A stretch of DNA of 64,000 nt from Gentiana macrophylla (lineage: Eukaryota; Streptophyta; Magnoliopsida; Gentianales; Gentianaceae), in contig CM047814.1 in NCBI GenBank assembly GCA_026214975.1, forward strand, positions 22,219,541 to 22,283,540. Reading direction: 5' to 3'. Of this stretch, positions 32,984 to 45,330 are shown piece by piece. Position numbers and translations under genes: made by a program. Every line of letters starts with the position of its first letter. The first letter of the stretch is position 1. The notes beneath the pieces are model-generated. The model had not been told where the DNA came from. It made no database searches and saw nothing but the letters and a program-made list of their open reading frames with translations.

Positions 32984-34780
32984 AAGAACCCAAATCATTG
33001 GTTGTTTGTCTTTCTGTCTATTGATAAAAAGGAGCTTCGAACCTATGATTCTTTGTTTGTGTCCTTTTCTCTCAAATAAGTAATGCAAGGATAAGCTAGG
33101 ATAACGACATTAGGCTTTCTCTAGTCTAGATTGAGTAGAAGATGAATGAATGCCGAAAGTCTGAGGATGAATAGAATGCTCTCGCACATTCATGAGTATT
33201 TCACAAGCCGCGTGTCAAGCTGCTCCTGAGCAACTCGAATAGTTTACACCTCTAAACATGAATGGTGCATTACAAGCATTGGCAGATCTAGGAAGTATTT
33301 CCCGAGGAGTCACCGGATCATAAAACTACATTTTTAATCCAAATATTTGTTCCAGTGGGGTCACCGGAGCCTAAAACTACATTTTTAACCAACAAAACAA
33401 CATTTTTAACAACAAAATTATATCGTTTTAATACTAAAAAAAATTCCCTGGATCTCAGTGGGGGTTGGTGACTTCTGAGATACATACATCCGCCTCGACT
33501 ACAAGGGCTTTTTCATAAGCCACTATGGTCCCCATCCCCAAATATGAAAATTAGTTGTTTAGTGGGTTTTTTTTGGGGAGGGGGGAGGGTGGAAGGGGGG
33601 GGTTCGTTAAAACGAATACTTCGATGTATTATCAAAATTGTATCCATGTGTACAAAATGAACCAAACGAAGTCAAATCTAGGCGCTCTTAAAAAAAAGTC
33701 AAATCTAGGGTTGTTCGCAAATGAGTGTATTTCCCATCAAAGGGGTACACAGTCGTTTTCTTCGTTAAATTCATTGAATACTTGCATCAAATATTTTTAA
33801 CGGATTTTCTATTTTGCAATATTTAATATTATATTTTTTAGTTTCAAAATCTCTATCTAAGATTAAATGAATCAGATTGTCTATTTTATAACATCTAGAT
33901 GATGATATATAATGTCGACATGATTTTTGGGGATAATTCAGCTCGACGGGTCTTGTCCTTCAAAACCCTCAATGTAGGATCATTCATAGTCTCTATATGA
34001 AGCTAGAAGGGGGATTTAATGTTTTGATTGGTGAAGCTCTTGTAGTTTATCTATCACTTCTTAGTGTTTGCTTTGACGTGGAGCTTTTTTAAGGTTACTT
34101 TTGAAAGCAATTCTTTATCACACTATCATAAGCTCAGGAAGCACACAAATGATTTATCTCGTGTAGGTAACATTATTGATGATTGTCGCAAAATCAAACA
34201 AGCTTTTGTGTCTTTTTTTTATTTATTATCATTATTATTATTTTGTCAAAAGAGTGGCAATGTGTAAGCTCATCTTTTAGACAACGAGTGTCTTGAATGG
34301 CTGATGGTGCCTAATAATAATTTTCTTGTACCCTTAAAAAGACCTCATTAAAATCAAATTCACCGTCATCCTAGATAGGCTATCATTATCATCAAAATCA
34401 TCAAAAAAAACACGGGTGTTTTTCCCAATGAAAACGTTATCATTAGAAATTTCGGTTAAATCCACTCTGTGCGTTGAGAACTCTATGATGATTTTCTCGA
34501 TCGCGATGCTTTGGATATTAAGCATGATTATTATACGAGGTTTTTGGAACTAGAATCGAAATTAATGATACTTTTTTTTTTATTACGTAGTTTCGCAAGT
34601 TCTCGCTTTAACTTTTCTATTCGCCATTTGGAAGTATTTTTTTTCCATCCAACATGGATCGCGATTCCTGTGGACTTCCTCAGTTGAAACATGTTCAAAC
34701 TATAAAATCTTTTAATCAATATGACACAACCAAAACCGTCTGCCATAAAAAACTGATGATTGTTCTCGTCCCAAAAATGG
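32984..34780. other. AT-rich spacer
   Basis: No gene recognised. It contains a G-rich run at 33575-33602 and a duplicated phrase (GTCACCGGA...AAAACTACATTTTTAA) at about 33309 and 33359. Confidence 0.4.
33575..33602 (+). other. Strong G-quadruplex candidate
   Basis: Four or more runs of at least three G with loops of one to four bases: GGGGAGGGGGGAGGG, TGGAA and a run of eight G. It is isolated in AT-rich spacer. Confidence 0.65.
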
Positions 34781-34785
34781 ACGGA

Positions 34786-34798
34786 TGCTCTGATACCA
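34786..34798 (-). other. Isolated tRNA-Met-type primer-binding site, minus strand
   Basis: TGGTATCAGAGCA on the minus strand matches the initiator tRNA-Met primer site. No LTR pair was found around it. It is a possible leftover of a small non-autonomous copia or TRIM element. Confidence 0.45.
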
Positions 34799-35428
34799 AT
34801 CAACACAAGAGCGTAATTGCCTAATAAAAACGAAAAAAATGAAAGCACAAAAGGATTTCAGAATATGCACCGAGAGACAAATATCTTTATATAATTTAAA
34901 TTTGAGTAAAATGAATCCCACAGGTCAAGATTTTATAGTTTGAACATACCAAAGATTTTTTGAAATCTTAAAATAAATGTGAAATCAATCGAAGTGAAAA
35001 AAGGTGCCAATGGCTTGGAGTTCATCCCCTCCTCCTAATGTAATTTGTGCCGCTTTGACAGACAAAACATAATAATGTGTGTGGGTTTTCAAAAAAAAAA
35101 AAAAAAAAAAAAAAACAAGGTGCCAATTGACGACACAATTAAAAACGAACGGATCCAAAATCGGAAATTAGAACATGGAAAATGCGAAAAACAATTGCCA
35201 AAATTTTCGGAGCCCGAAATGAAAGGAACACAATGGAATTTGGCGCCGTGGCGTGGCGGAATTTCTACGGCGTTCCCCGTCGTTAAATCTTTACGAATTG
35301 GGGTCACATGCGAAAAACGGACAACCGAATGACCAAAATACACACCAAGTCAAAATGATCCATTTTTCAAGTAATCAATAGCAATTAAGTTTGAATCGGA
35401 CAACTCAAATCAGACACTCCATTTCAAA

Positions 35429-36044
35429 TGTAACGTCCATGTCCCGGATGCCGAGTCCTTATGTGGATATGGATCGTTCGGCACGTGATATTTAAAGTAA
35501 ACCCTAAATTCCACGTAAGTCTCGTGTCATATCAGAATAATAAAAGATCCGCGCGGAAGAAAACAAGCAGAAGACTCATGAAACTCTAAAAGTCTTCTAA
35601 ACATCCAACAACCATAATACAATTGTTGTCAAACTAAATTATAAATAACTAAAAGTAAATACTATTCTTCTCCTTTACAATTGACATGTCTAAATAGAGG
35701 AAACAACTACACTACTGACAACAATGCATTATCATGAAAGAACAACTATAGAAAAACTAAAGAATAAAAAGACTTGATTGCTCAATCCTAAGCTAGAAAT
35801 CCAAACTCGTCATTAACTCAACATGTACATGAAATATTCTTATTTCAAATAAAGGAGTGAACACTAACTGAATGCTTAGTTTGTAAAAATGATATTAACA
35901 GGGAGATTATGGTTGTCATAAACTGGAAGACACGATATTAATCTACTTTATCCGATTTCACAAAACAGATTAAAAACGGTACTTGAAACATACAGAAAAC
36001 CACTTTAGATACATGAGTAATCCAAAAAAAGACACACCTACTTA
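35429..36044 (+). repeat. Candidate gypsy LTR start, second copy
   Basis: TGTAACGTCCATGTCCCGG followed by GTTCGGCACGTGAT and CCACGTAAGTC parallels 26829. The two blocks are diverged members of one repeat family. The right end is not defined. Confidence 0.45.
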
Positions 36045-36047
36045 CTG

Positions 36048-36203
36048 CTCCCTCCGTTTTCTTTTAACTGTCACATTTGGAGAAAAAATAATTGATCATG
36101 TTTATCCAAAAAATGACTAACTTAAGCTAAAAAGTGACTAGGTTCATCCAAAAAATGTCAGTTATTTTTTCTGCAAATGTGACAGTTAAAAAAACGGAGG
36201 GAG
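36048..36203. mobile_element. Stowaway-type MITE (Tc1/mariner)
   Basis: CTCCCTCCGTTTTCTTTTAA and its inverse ending ACGGAGGGAG form terminal inverted repeats of about 30 bases around a 156-base element. TA follows at 36204. CTCCCTCCGT is the hallmark Stowaway end. The left TA is three bases away, so that border is slightly decayed. Confidence 0.85.
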
Positions 36204-36209
36204 TATATC

Positions 36210-39200
36210 GGTTTATCTTGCACGTATTTGTTCGTTTACAATAATTACTTACTTACTATGTTTAGCCTACTGATTAAACTTACGAAAGCTATCCACTAAC
36301 CCATACCGTACTAGTCTAATAGTCATAACATGTTTGTATCTTGTCTGTCATATTCTTGTTTCTTACTTATTTAGCATATCCATGTTCAAGTCTTGAGTGT
36401 CATGTTTTATGTTACTTATTGACTTAGTCTGAGGGCGCAGAATACAACTCGGCTAGCATGACTAACTGTACCTCCATCATAAGACTTATTGATGTCCAAG
36501 GTACTCTTATAATACACCGCCATAAGAACGGCTTGGCTAATTGATGTAAGTCAACTTTATGATATATTTCACTATGTATTTATCCGCACTTTCCATGCTT
36601 TTAATTGTAATTTGCATCTTTTGGGCATTGATTCGCATAATAATGATTATTGTAAGTAATAAAATAAAGTACTTTATAATATTTGGGTCATTAAGACCGA
36701 TATTTTGTTGACGGATTCGTTTGGTATTTTTGACGCGTCATTGAGGATCTTGACGGACTAAACCTAACCTTGGAAACGGCGCGAAAGGCGACGGACATTA
36801 CCTAGGCTATCTGAGATCCTAACCGGCAGTGTACGGGTCACATTGTAGCTCTAGTCCGGTGAGTCAGTCGTTCCTCCTCGAAAACATGGTAATTCTTTTA
36901 AGTGGGGTTAAACACCAAGAAGCTATTATTAACTCGATCTAAGTCGCATTTTTTACTTTTTCCTGGGTTAGATTATGTTAGTAGTTAGATTGTTAGAGTT
37001 AGATGTTAGTAAAACAGTAAATAAAACAAATAAATACTAATATAATATATATTTTGGATCTAGCCAAGAATACTTTCTTGAATCAATATCTTTTAGTAGA
37101 AATAAATGAGACAGATCTTCCTTTATTCAAGGTCCAATCAATTATACGAAAACGGTATACTCCTAAGCTAGGCAATTTCTCCTCACACGAGCGTATGAAA
37201 TTGTCATATGTCTTGTCCTCTGTCAATGTCATCCTCGAGCATGGGTCACTCCCGTTTTGTCATTCGGCCAATTTTAAGGTATGTCAATTAAACAGGCGAA
37301 TTTAACGTGATAATCTCTCGAGTATAAATTTCAATAAGAGTTTGTTTCTCCCGAAACAAATCTACCCCCGGTTTAGGAAATCGGATTCCGTTGTCACGTT
37401 TTCACTCGGCCAATTTTACCCTCCGGTCTTTCTATTAACGAGTTCATAAACTAACTACGATGTGTCAATTCATCATTAGATTATGAATTCTTTCAAATCG
37501 ATTAGCTACTTCAATTCAAACATAGAAAGAGATTCATTATAACCGATTTTAATTATGATTACCAGAGTCGATCATTCATTTTACCAAAAGATTAACTAAT
37601 TCAGATTCATATCTTGGCTAGATATATTTTTAGTTTAACATAGATATATATATATCGATTACATCAAAATGTCATGGATTAAGCGGTTTGGAAGTTTTCC
37701 ATAATAGCCTTCACAAGATGACAAAATTCTATTACAACCAAATTTAGCCTTTCGATCCAAACACTTATCAAATTCTCACATATATATATAGATAGATATA
37801 ATTATATAGAACAACAAAAAGTAAAACTCAATAAAATTACCCGTTTACTTGATCTAAGTTGTATTCTTGAAAATAGCAACTTTTCCTAAAGCATTTTCCT
37901 TCGATAATTTTCTAAAGCATTACAACATTACTACTTTTATTTATTCAAACATATACATATATATATACATACATCGACATATGTATACATATACAGCCCA
38001 AAATAAGAAGAAAAGATGGAGAGAAGCTTGCATATATGCATATATATGGATATACATAGACATATATGTATATATACATACATGCTACTTCATGGAAGAA
38101 AAGAAATGGACATAGATTAACATAGAAGAGGAAAATGGGAGCATGGATTGTCTTGGCCATGGAAGAGGCCAAGAGGGGCAAGGAATTATGCTAAGGATGG
38201 GGGGTATTTATAGGCAAAATATTCGAACCGAGTCCAAAGTTGGGTTTGAACCGAGTTTTGGTATAAAAATCATAACTTGAGTTGTAGACCTCCGATTGAC
38301 GTGATTCAAAGTGCGTTGGAAAGCTTATTTGAAGATCTACAACTTTCATCAAGGACTCTTCCCCTAAAAATGCCTCTAAGTTGGGTCGCATATTTGTTGA
38401 AGATATTTTACGGTATAAGTGCGTTAGGAAAACCAACCGTTGAACTTGTAAGTTTGTGGCGTATTCTTCCATCCTTCAAAATACCTCGTGTCGTAACGTG
38501 GGATATTTTTATGGGCTTGGGCTCCAAGTTTGGTGAGCAAAATATCAAGGATATTTATTTTGTGATCAAATAAATATCCAAGGGAATATGCTTGGAATAT
38601 TCCCAGAAAATATCCAAGATATTTATTTTGTGGTGTTGGCCGAATCCACTCAGTCAGGCATAACTCGTTTCGCATTCATTCTTCGATTCCTCTCATGCAA
38701 AGAAATCTTATCTTTTTTACTCGAACACAAAGAAACGAATCATGAGTAAATCGACAACAAAAGTTAAGTAAATCTGCGTTGAATTTTACTGACTCTTTTC
38801 AGGTTAATATTACAGTCTCTAGTCATGATATTTTTAGATCTATCATACTAGCGGTAAATAAAACCTTTGTAAAATATAGTAATTTCCAACACGACAGTCC
38901 AATTATTAAATCTATAAAAATATAATAAAAACACAATAATTTATATAATAATTACTACTTATACATTTTGATAAAACTTAGTATTTATGACTTGATTTGA
39001 TACATAAATGCTCAAAATGGTATCAGAAGTGGGGCGAAATGTCATAATAATGATCATAATTTATCTCTTATCAGATCTCAGGTTAACCAAGCATCGGGAG
39101 AGATGATTTTGATGCTGACAAGACACGTTGATACGGTGCGAAACGTATACACAAAGCTGTAGAGTTTTTACGGGTCAATTGTTTCGGGCAATTATTCTAT

Positions 39201-40210
39201 TAGCTGACTTCAAGTGGCTTTTGACCCATGTTAGAGGCAGAATTTGGATTGAACTTATTCACGATAGTTGTAGATTTTTGAATAAGCTTTACAACCCATC
39301 TTAAATCACTCAAATCGGAGGTCTACACTCAAAACTATGGCCAAATTACTAAAGACAGTCTAGTGCAGAATATCCTATCGAGCCGAACTTCAGACAACTC
39401 GGTTCGTGATGCCTTTCACACTATTTAAACGCGATTTTGCAACTGATTCCCATCTCCCTCCCCCGACCAACCCTAGCAGCCGCAACTTCAATTAGAGACT
39501 CTTATGACTCTTATCGAGAGACTTCCAAATTTTATCTCAAAATAATATAAAATAATACATATCACTTATTTTATAACATCTCAATTCAAAACCTCCATAA
39601 TAAGCGTTTATATCCTTATCCCTATAACATTTCAAATAATATTAAATAATACATATTCTACCTTACAACCCTATTCATACACATTAAATATTTATTATTT
39701 ACTCTCAGTGAAGATCCCTATCACTATAATTTTTAATAATTAAATATTATTTAGGGACGTGAATAGATCCCCACAGTAGGACATGATCGCTCATATCCCA
39801 AAAATAAATAGGGATAGTGACTTCTATATGGAAAGTATTTTGGGGTAAACTCTATATTTTATCTTTATTTTAGGGATATGGCACCATATAAGGTTTCTGC
39901 TAGTAGTGCTCTTAAGAGTAACACACAAAAATCTCTATCTCCTTCTTCCCAATCAACCCTAACAACCACACCTCTATCTAAGTGCATATTAGCTAGTATA
40001 TGTTGAATATTGTGAAGATCTCCTCCAAGGTTTCTTTTTTTCTTTCATGGGTGAAGTAGTTTGCGGTGTAAATTTGGCAACTTGTGTTTGGAGGAAGATG
40101 AAGTCGAAGAATTGGGTTTCCATATTGGTAAATCTATTTTCTAGCTTTTGGCTCTTCAATTTTAATCTTTATTTGCGTTGATTTTAGTTATATAACAAAG
40201 GAAAAGGCAC
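36210..40210. other. Long spacer of probable old gypsy LTR sequence
   Basis: No protein-coding segment is recognised over 4 kb. Features are (AT)-rich tracts near 37930-38090, a TATTTATAGG stretch near 38205, and gypsy-LTR-like prose (GTTGTAGACCTCCGATT at about 38281; an inverted equivalent, AATCGGAGGTCTACA, at about 39310). Facing copies of that phrase suggest two LTR fragments in opposite orientation. Confidence 0.4.
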
Positions 40211-40219
40211 ATCTAGTTA

Positions 40220-40379
40220 GAGATTGGATCCTCTGCTGTGGAGGAATACACAGCAGGCTGCTGTGGTAATGGGATGTCAAACCTTAAAAAAAAACCTCCC
40301 AAAACGACGTCGTTTTGAGAGTTTCACACTATCACAGCAAACACAGCGGAGGAAAGATACAGCAGGGGATCCCAATTCG
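40220..40379. mobile_element. Mutator-like MITE, copy 1
   Basis: A 160-base element with inverted ends, TTGGATCCTCTGCTGT against TTGGGATCCCCTGCTG. It is flanked by the nine-base direct repeat ATCTAGTTA (40211-40219 and 40380-40388). Nine-base duplications are typical of Mutator-like elements. A relative lies at 62621-62792. Confidence 0.78.
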
Positions 40380-40388
40380 ATCTAGTTA

Positions 40389-42740
40389 TAGATTAAATGA
40401 CGGATTGGTATATTTAATGGAAATAGTTGGGCCAAAATAGCTATTAAATTAGTGTCTCTTCTTCTTTATTGATCTAATGTTTCTTGCTATACTATTGAAA
40501 ACGTTGTGTATGTGCTGCCATGTTTCTCTGAATTCATTTCAAAAGTTTTATTTTTTTACTCTTGGCTTATGGGTATTCAGGTGTTATTGTTGTTTATGTT
40601 TGTTTTTGATGCGCATTGATCATGTTCGGTGGCTTTATATCATTGTTGCTGTACCCGTGGCCATGATATGACTTCATTTTAGTTTTGAAAGGAAATTTGA
40701 TGTAGAATATGGTTGGAGTTGTTAGATAATATTTGGTGCACAAATTACCCCAAATTAATGATTTTGTGTAAAATTTGTGTGGGGGCACTAGGTTGGAGAT
40801 GCTCCGTGAGATAGATTTTCACATTTGAATTTTCAATGCAGGTTTGGATGCATTCTTATACTTGTCATGCTCAGGTCAAATGCCTCTTCCTCCCGGGAGG
40901 AGGATTTTACCGGAAAGTGTTTTAGAAACATCGATGTATTCCGAAATATAGTTATGTATTAATATGTTTTTATTTTGACACATCACATAATTAAATATAA
41001 ACGTGTTTTTTGTATTCATATATACTAGTGCTGTAAATATATACTAGAAAAATTGTAACAATAATAAATGAACGAGTATATGTATATACCAATAATCATT
41101 CAGGTAGGATCTAGGAGGCGTCCAAGGCAAGACCTCCAAGATCTGCGCAGGGTCATCGCTCTCCAAGATCTTCGCAGGGAGTCAATGGGTACTGTTGAAG
41201 TCTGGTGGAGTACGGAATGTGGAGGTTTCTACCGTTGAAGTAGTATCTGCACTAGTGTATTTGAAGGAAAAACAAGCCTCTATGGGCTATGCAGTCATTA
41301 ATGGTGAGATGGCAGCTATAAAAAGGCCTCCATTAATGGTGGAGTGAAAGTTTGCAATGCAACTTAGAGAGGAGGGTATTATGTAGTTATTCAGTATCTA
41401 GTAGTGTTTTCCTTGTTGAATTCATGGATTATCATGAATGAAATGAGTATATTTCTCTGTTTGTTATGAATTTCTCTGTTTCTTCCGAATGGAATGAAAA
41501 TATTTCTTTGTTTCTTATGTTGTTCTGATTTTTTTTTTCTAGTGGATTGCTTACCCAAAGAATATGATGGACCGAATGAAATTAATTGAGTGAAACAACA
41601 AACCAGATATGCATTGATAATCTAGTTAAAATTCTTCCAGGTTGAAAGCTAAATACAGATTAATGACATAACAGCTCCTAATCTATGCAAAGAGAGTATA
41701 ATCTAGGGTTAGGGTTTAGATTCTGAAAATAATGATGCAAAGTGAGTATAATTTAGGGTTAGGGTTTAGATTCTGAAAATAATGATGTGCCAGAAAAGGG
41801 TAGCCTCGATCTTGGGAAAAAAGATTAGAAACGAATTTTTAAACATAATTTGTTGTGATATAGACTATCAGTTTTCATTGTAGTTTGAAAGAGAACCAGA
41901 TATGGCAGGCATGGTGAGAAGGGCAAGATATATATGCTTTTACCAGATGTGAATGCATCTTTGAACTTAATTTGTGCATTCTATCTAAAAGCATGAAAGT
42001 TACAAAACCAAATATCATGTACTATGTATATCATTTTGACATAAAACAAATATTTTGATTATCCAAGTAGAGAAACAACCAAATGAACTAGGAAACGAGC
42101 TGATCGACCATTGAGATATGCGAGTCTTTGAAGAACAGGACAGTGAAGGGGAGGGCTTGAATGCCATTATATAAGAAACCTATGGGAGATATAGTAACTG
42201 AAGGGAGCTAGTGATTAAGTGCAAACTTCTGCAATAAAAAAGTATGACTCATTCATTTCTCTATGACTCTGGATCTCCTTAGAAAAATGCCACCAGATTG
42301 TGAACAAACGAAAAAAAAAATTTGTTCGCTCCTCAAATTTCATAAGCTCAGATGCACGTTCAACTGTAAGCAGGTTAAATGCATGTTTGCTGGTTACAAC
42401 TTTCACCTAGTCGATTATGGCAACTGACCGGTGGAAAGTTGATTCTAAGGTTTAGATGTAGTGTTACATCAATAGGTTTGGTGTGATGCCACTAACAATG
42501 CCTCCAAAGTATATGGTATGACTAGTTCCTTTTTTTGGCTGTGACATTTCCTATGATTGTACTGTTTTTTTTTTCCAACAATCTTAATTTTTGCATAAAG
42601 ACAATTATCCCAACATGCAAGGCAGGCGTTCTTTACTAAGTCAATCACCTCTACGTAGGATGGTAAATTCTTATGCAGATGTCACTCCAAATTCCAGTGT
42701 CTCAAATGGATGAAAATGCTAGTACATCAGGCAGGGAAAG
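40389..42740. other. Spacer with LTR-like block and small duplications
   Basis: 41100-41420 has a TATA-like GCTATAAAAAGGCC (about 41316) and nearby GTCATTAATGG/CCATTAATGG phrases, and may be a solo LTR. No coding frame is recognised. Confidence 0.4.
41687..41786. repeat. 50-base tandem duplication with telomere-like words
   Basis: Two consecutive 50-base units, each with TAGGGTTAGGGTTTAG. They differ at only a few bases. The inner words resemble the plant telomere repeat TTTAGGG and the telo-box of plant promoters. Confidence 0.85.
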
Positions 42741-42743
42741 TTT

Positions 42744-43085
42744 TCAAACCCCAGAAAATATCTGAGATCGAGATGGAACATAGGAGTAACGCCCTTTATC
42801 CAATGTTGCCTCTTTTGTTCTTTGTATTAACTTGACATTGGGATCCATAGGAGTGTCAATGGGTCTGCATCCGTAAATTCTTGTCTCTTTGAGAAGATCC
42901 AAGGCGTATTTTCGTTGAGAAACATAAATTCTTTGTTTAAATCTTGCTACTTCCATTTCAATTCAAGGTAGCATTTTAGATGGCCAAGGTCTTTGATATT
43001 GAATTCTTGTGATAAGAGTGTCTTGAGCCTTTTAATTTTCATCTCACATTTTCCTGTCAGTACAATGTCATCAACATAAACAATC
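42744..43085 (-). pseudogene. Copia reverse transcriptase fragment
   Basis: The minus strand starts with the RT catalytic block YVDDIVLTG (near 43080). It runs through KDLGHLKCYLELKWK, meets a stop, then continues MEVARFKQRIYVSQRKYALD and RPIDTPMDPNVKL. These are standard consecutive blocks of copia RT after the catalytic aspartates. The upstream fingers and the downstream RNase H are absent at this place. Non-functional fragment. Confidence 0.85.
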
Positions 43086-43089
43086 AAAA

Positions 43090-44190
43090 GCAGTAATTTT
43101 TACATTAATGAATTTCTTGATAAATACAGTATGATCAACCTGTGATTGTGCATATCCATCTATTAAAGTTTATATAAAATTGTATAATAGTGTTACATGT
43201 ATGTTTCACTATTATCTCATTAAGCTTGTTGTATTTTAGAGACAACATTTATTAGATTTCGTAAAAAGAAAAGTGGGGAGTTTTGTAAATTTTAATAGTT
43301 TGTAAGGAATGATAAAATAAAATCTAGTGATAGTAAAAAATGTACAGTATATTTTAGAGGCGGTGGGTCAGAATGACAACATAAGATTGAAAATTAGTGA
43401 AATATGACGGTTTCAAAAGTACATGGTTGAAAATGACAAAAAATAAGTAGATGTACAGAAACACTGGTATTGACATATAAAACAATTTTTTTTCATCCTA
43501 AAAGTCGGGTGATCATGAATGGTAACAAACGATTCTCTTTTTTTTTAGAATAAAAATAACAGACGACTCCTTTAAAAATAAAAAATAAAAGTTGGTTTAG
43601 TTTCTTAAGGAACGTACACTTCTTTTAATTCATCTTATGAGCTTGTCTGTTCATTCTACCATTCACATTTGTGCTTTTTTGCTTTAATCACAGATTTGTT
43701 TTCTGGGCAGTTTGCTAATGGAAAGGGATACATCCCGCGAAATATATACTACAAAGGCTACCGAAATTACATCTTTAGCATTCATTTTTTAATTTTTTAC
43801 ACTAGGTGTCATGTCATGTAATTTATAGAAGGTGGAGATCAATTTTCGGTAAAGTTGTTATGATCATTTTCAAGGTAAGTAGCTTTTTCGGTTTGCTAAT
43901 TTGTGTGATCCAAAATCATATTTAACACACCGAACTAGTATTGTTGTACTAATTAAGGAGTTCCACTTGTTTCCAATCAAAATAAGACATGTGTGATCAA
44001 TAAATAATACAATCAAGCCTTTAAACAATGTAGGCCACCATAATTACACTAAAAACATGTCACGTGTCACATGTCTTGTATTGATTGTATACAAGTAAAA
44101 CTTCATATTAGGGAGTCTCCACAGTAGAATTTTCATAATCTATGAGCTTATTTTGCATGTTATTTAATTCTAAGTTTTTTTCTCTTTACA
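43090..44190. other. Spacer, no gene recognised
   Basis: AT-rich. The phrase AAAAGTGGGGAGTTTTGTAAATTTTAA (about 43268, written here only in part as a known repeat) also occurs near 20333, so a dispersed repeat is shared with the 20-kb region. Confidence 0.4.
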
Positions 44191-44197
44191 AATCAAG

Positions 44198-44311
44198 GTG
44201 AATTCTGGTGTTATGGTATCAGAGGACGAGGAAGATCAGCAGGAAAACAACTCACGTGATAGCTTTATAGATGATAAGATTCAGCCTACCACACCAAATA
44301 TCCAATCTGAA
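44198..44311 (+). pseudogene. Isolated exon-like segment, acidic
   Basis: A 114-base (38-codon) open segment is preceded by a pyrimidine-rich tract ending in AG and followed by GTAGGT, so it has both splice borders. It encodes VNSGVMVSEDEEDQQENN and SRDSFIDDKIQPTTPNIQ. DSFIDD with an acidic run reminds me of the FANCM/ERCC4-helicase type of nuclear protein, but this is from memory of pattern only. No neighbouring exon was found, so a captured or orphan exon is likely. Confidence 0.4.
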
Positions 44312-44712
44312 GTAGGTGGAATTTATAAAAAAACTGTTAAACCCTAACCGAACGGGCTCCCATTCCCATGTCCCGCGAAATGAGTGGAGAGGTTAATCAG
44401 GTAACCTAGTGGCTCAGAGTCATGGACTGCTATTATTTCAAGAGACTGAAAGAAATCCTTCCTTTACGTGATTCGAACCTCCACACACCAAATTTCAGGG
44501 TTCAATTTGTTATTACGACATTCAAAATCTTTTTCTATTAAGCGCCACGTCCCAAGGACAGTAGGTGGAATTTATATGATGGATGTTTACAGATTCTTTT
44601 ACAACTTTTATTTTGCCTCCTTTTGTAATTTTGTTTACAACTCTCATCAATGTGTTATTTTCCCCTACACTCTCCCACTTTTCCCTATTTGACGTATTGT
44701 TTGGAATTTTTC

Positions 44713-45330
44713 CTAGCTTGAGATTTCCCAAACAATAACCAAGCCAAGTTTGGTCTGTAATTCTTTGAACAAGAGTTTGGGCAGTGGTTTAGTGAAAAGA
44801 TTTGACAATTGACCTTGTGTTGGTATATGTCTAATGACTAGGAGTTTACGAGCCACATGTTCCATGTGTTTACTTCGAGCATGGAAGACTGGGTTTATGG
44901 TCATATATAGGGCACTTAGGTTATCACAGTATAGTGTAGGTATGGAGGGAAGAGTAATGTGCGCCTCCTTGAGAATGTATGTGAGCCAAGTTAGTTTAGC
45001 TGCTGTGTGTGCCATTGCTCTGTAGTCTGTACTCTGCCTATGTGCTAGATCTGGAGATGGTAGGTTGCTTCTTGGCACACCAAGATATAAGATTAGGGCC
45101 CAGAAAGGTGCAGTGACTGACCTTCTAGCGATTCGACAGCCTGCCCAATCTGCATTTGAAAATGCAGAAAGATGGAGTTTTGGTGAAGCTTTGAGGGAGA
45201 TGCTCAGGGTGACTGCCCCTTTTACATATTTAAGTAGCCTGTGGAGTGTGGACTTGATGCATATGTGCCTGAGTGGGTGACTAAATGATTTGGGAGACGT
45301 GATTAACCGGGAATGAGAGATCTGATCCAA
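44713..45330 (-). pseudogene. Copia RNase H and pol C-terminus fragment
   Basis: The 205-codon open frame shows copia RNase H order: LHRLLKYVKGA, SNADWAGC, RRSVT, then YRAMAHTAAKLTWLTYIL, LYCDNLSALYMT, NPVFHARSKHMEH and RHIPTQGQLSNLFTKPLP, the usual polyprotein end. Internal deletions shorten two blocks, and the start is lost upstream. In an intact element it would remove the RNA strand during reverse transcription. It lies upstream on the minus strand of the RT fragment at 42.7-43.1 kb, which is the wrong order for one element. Confidence 0.88.

Noticed and set aside
35089..35343. Poly-Phe ORF near 35.1 kb
   Set aside because: It arises from an A run read on the other strand; the rest shows no domain.
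36048..36203. Precursor microRNA hairpin
   Set aside because: The foldback is explained by Stowaway inverted ends; no conserved mature sequence is recognisable.
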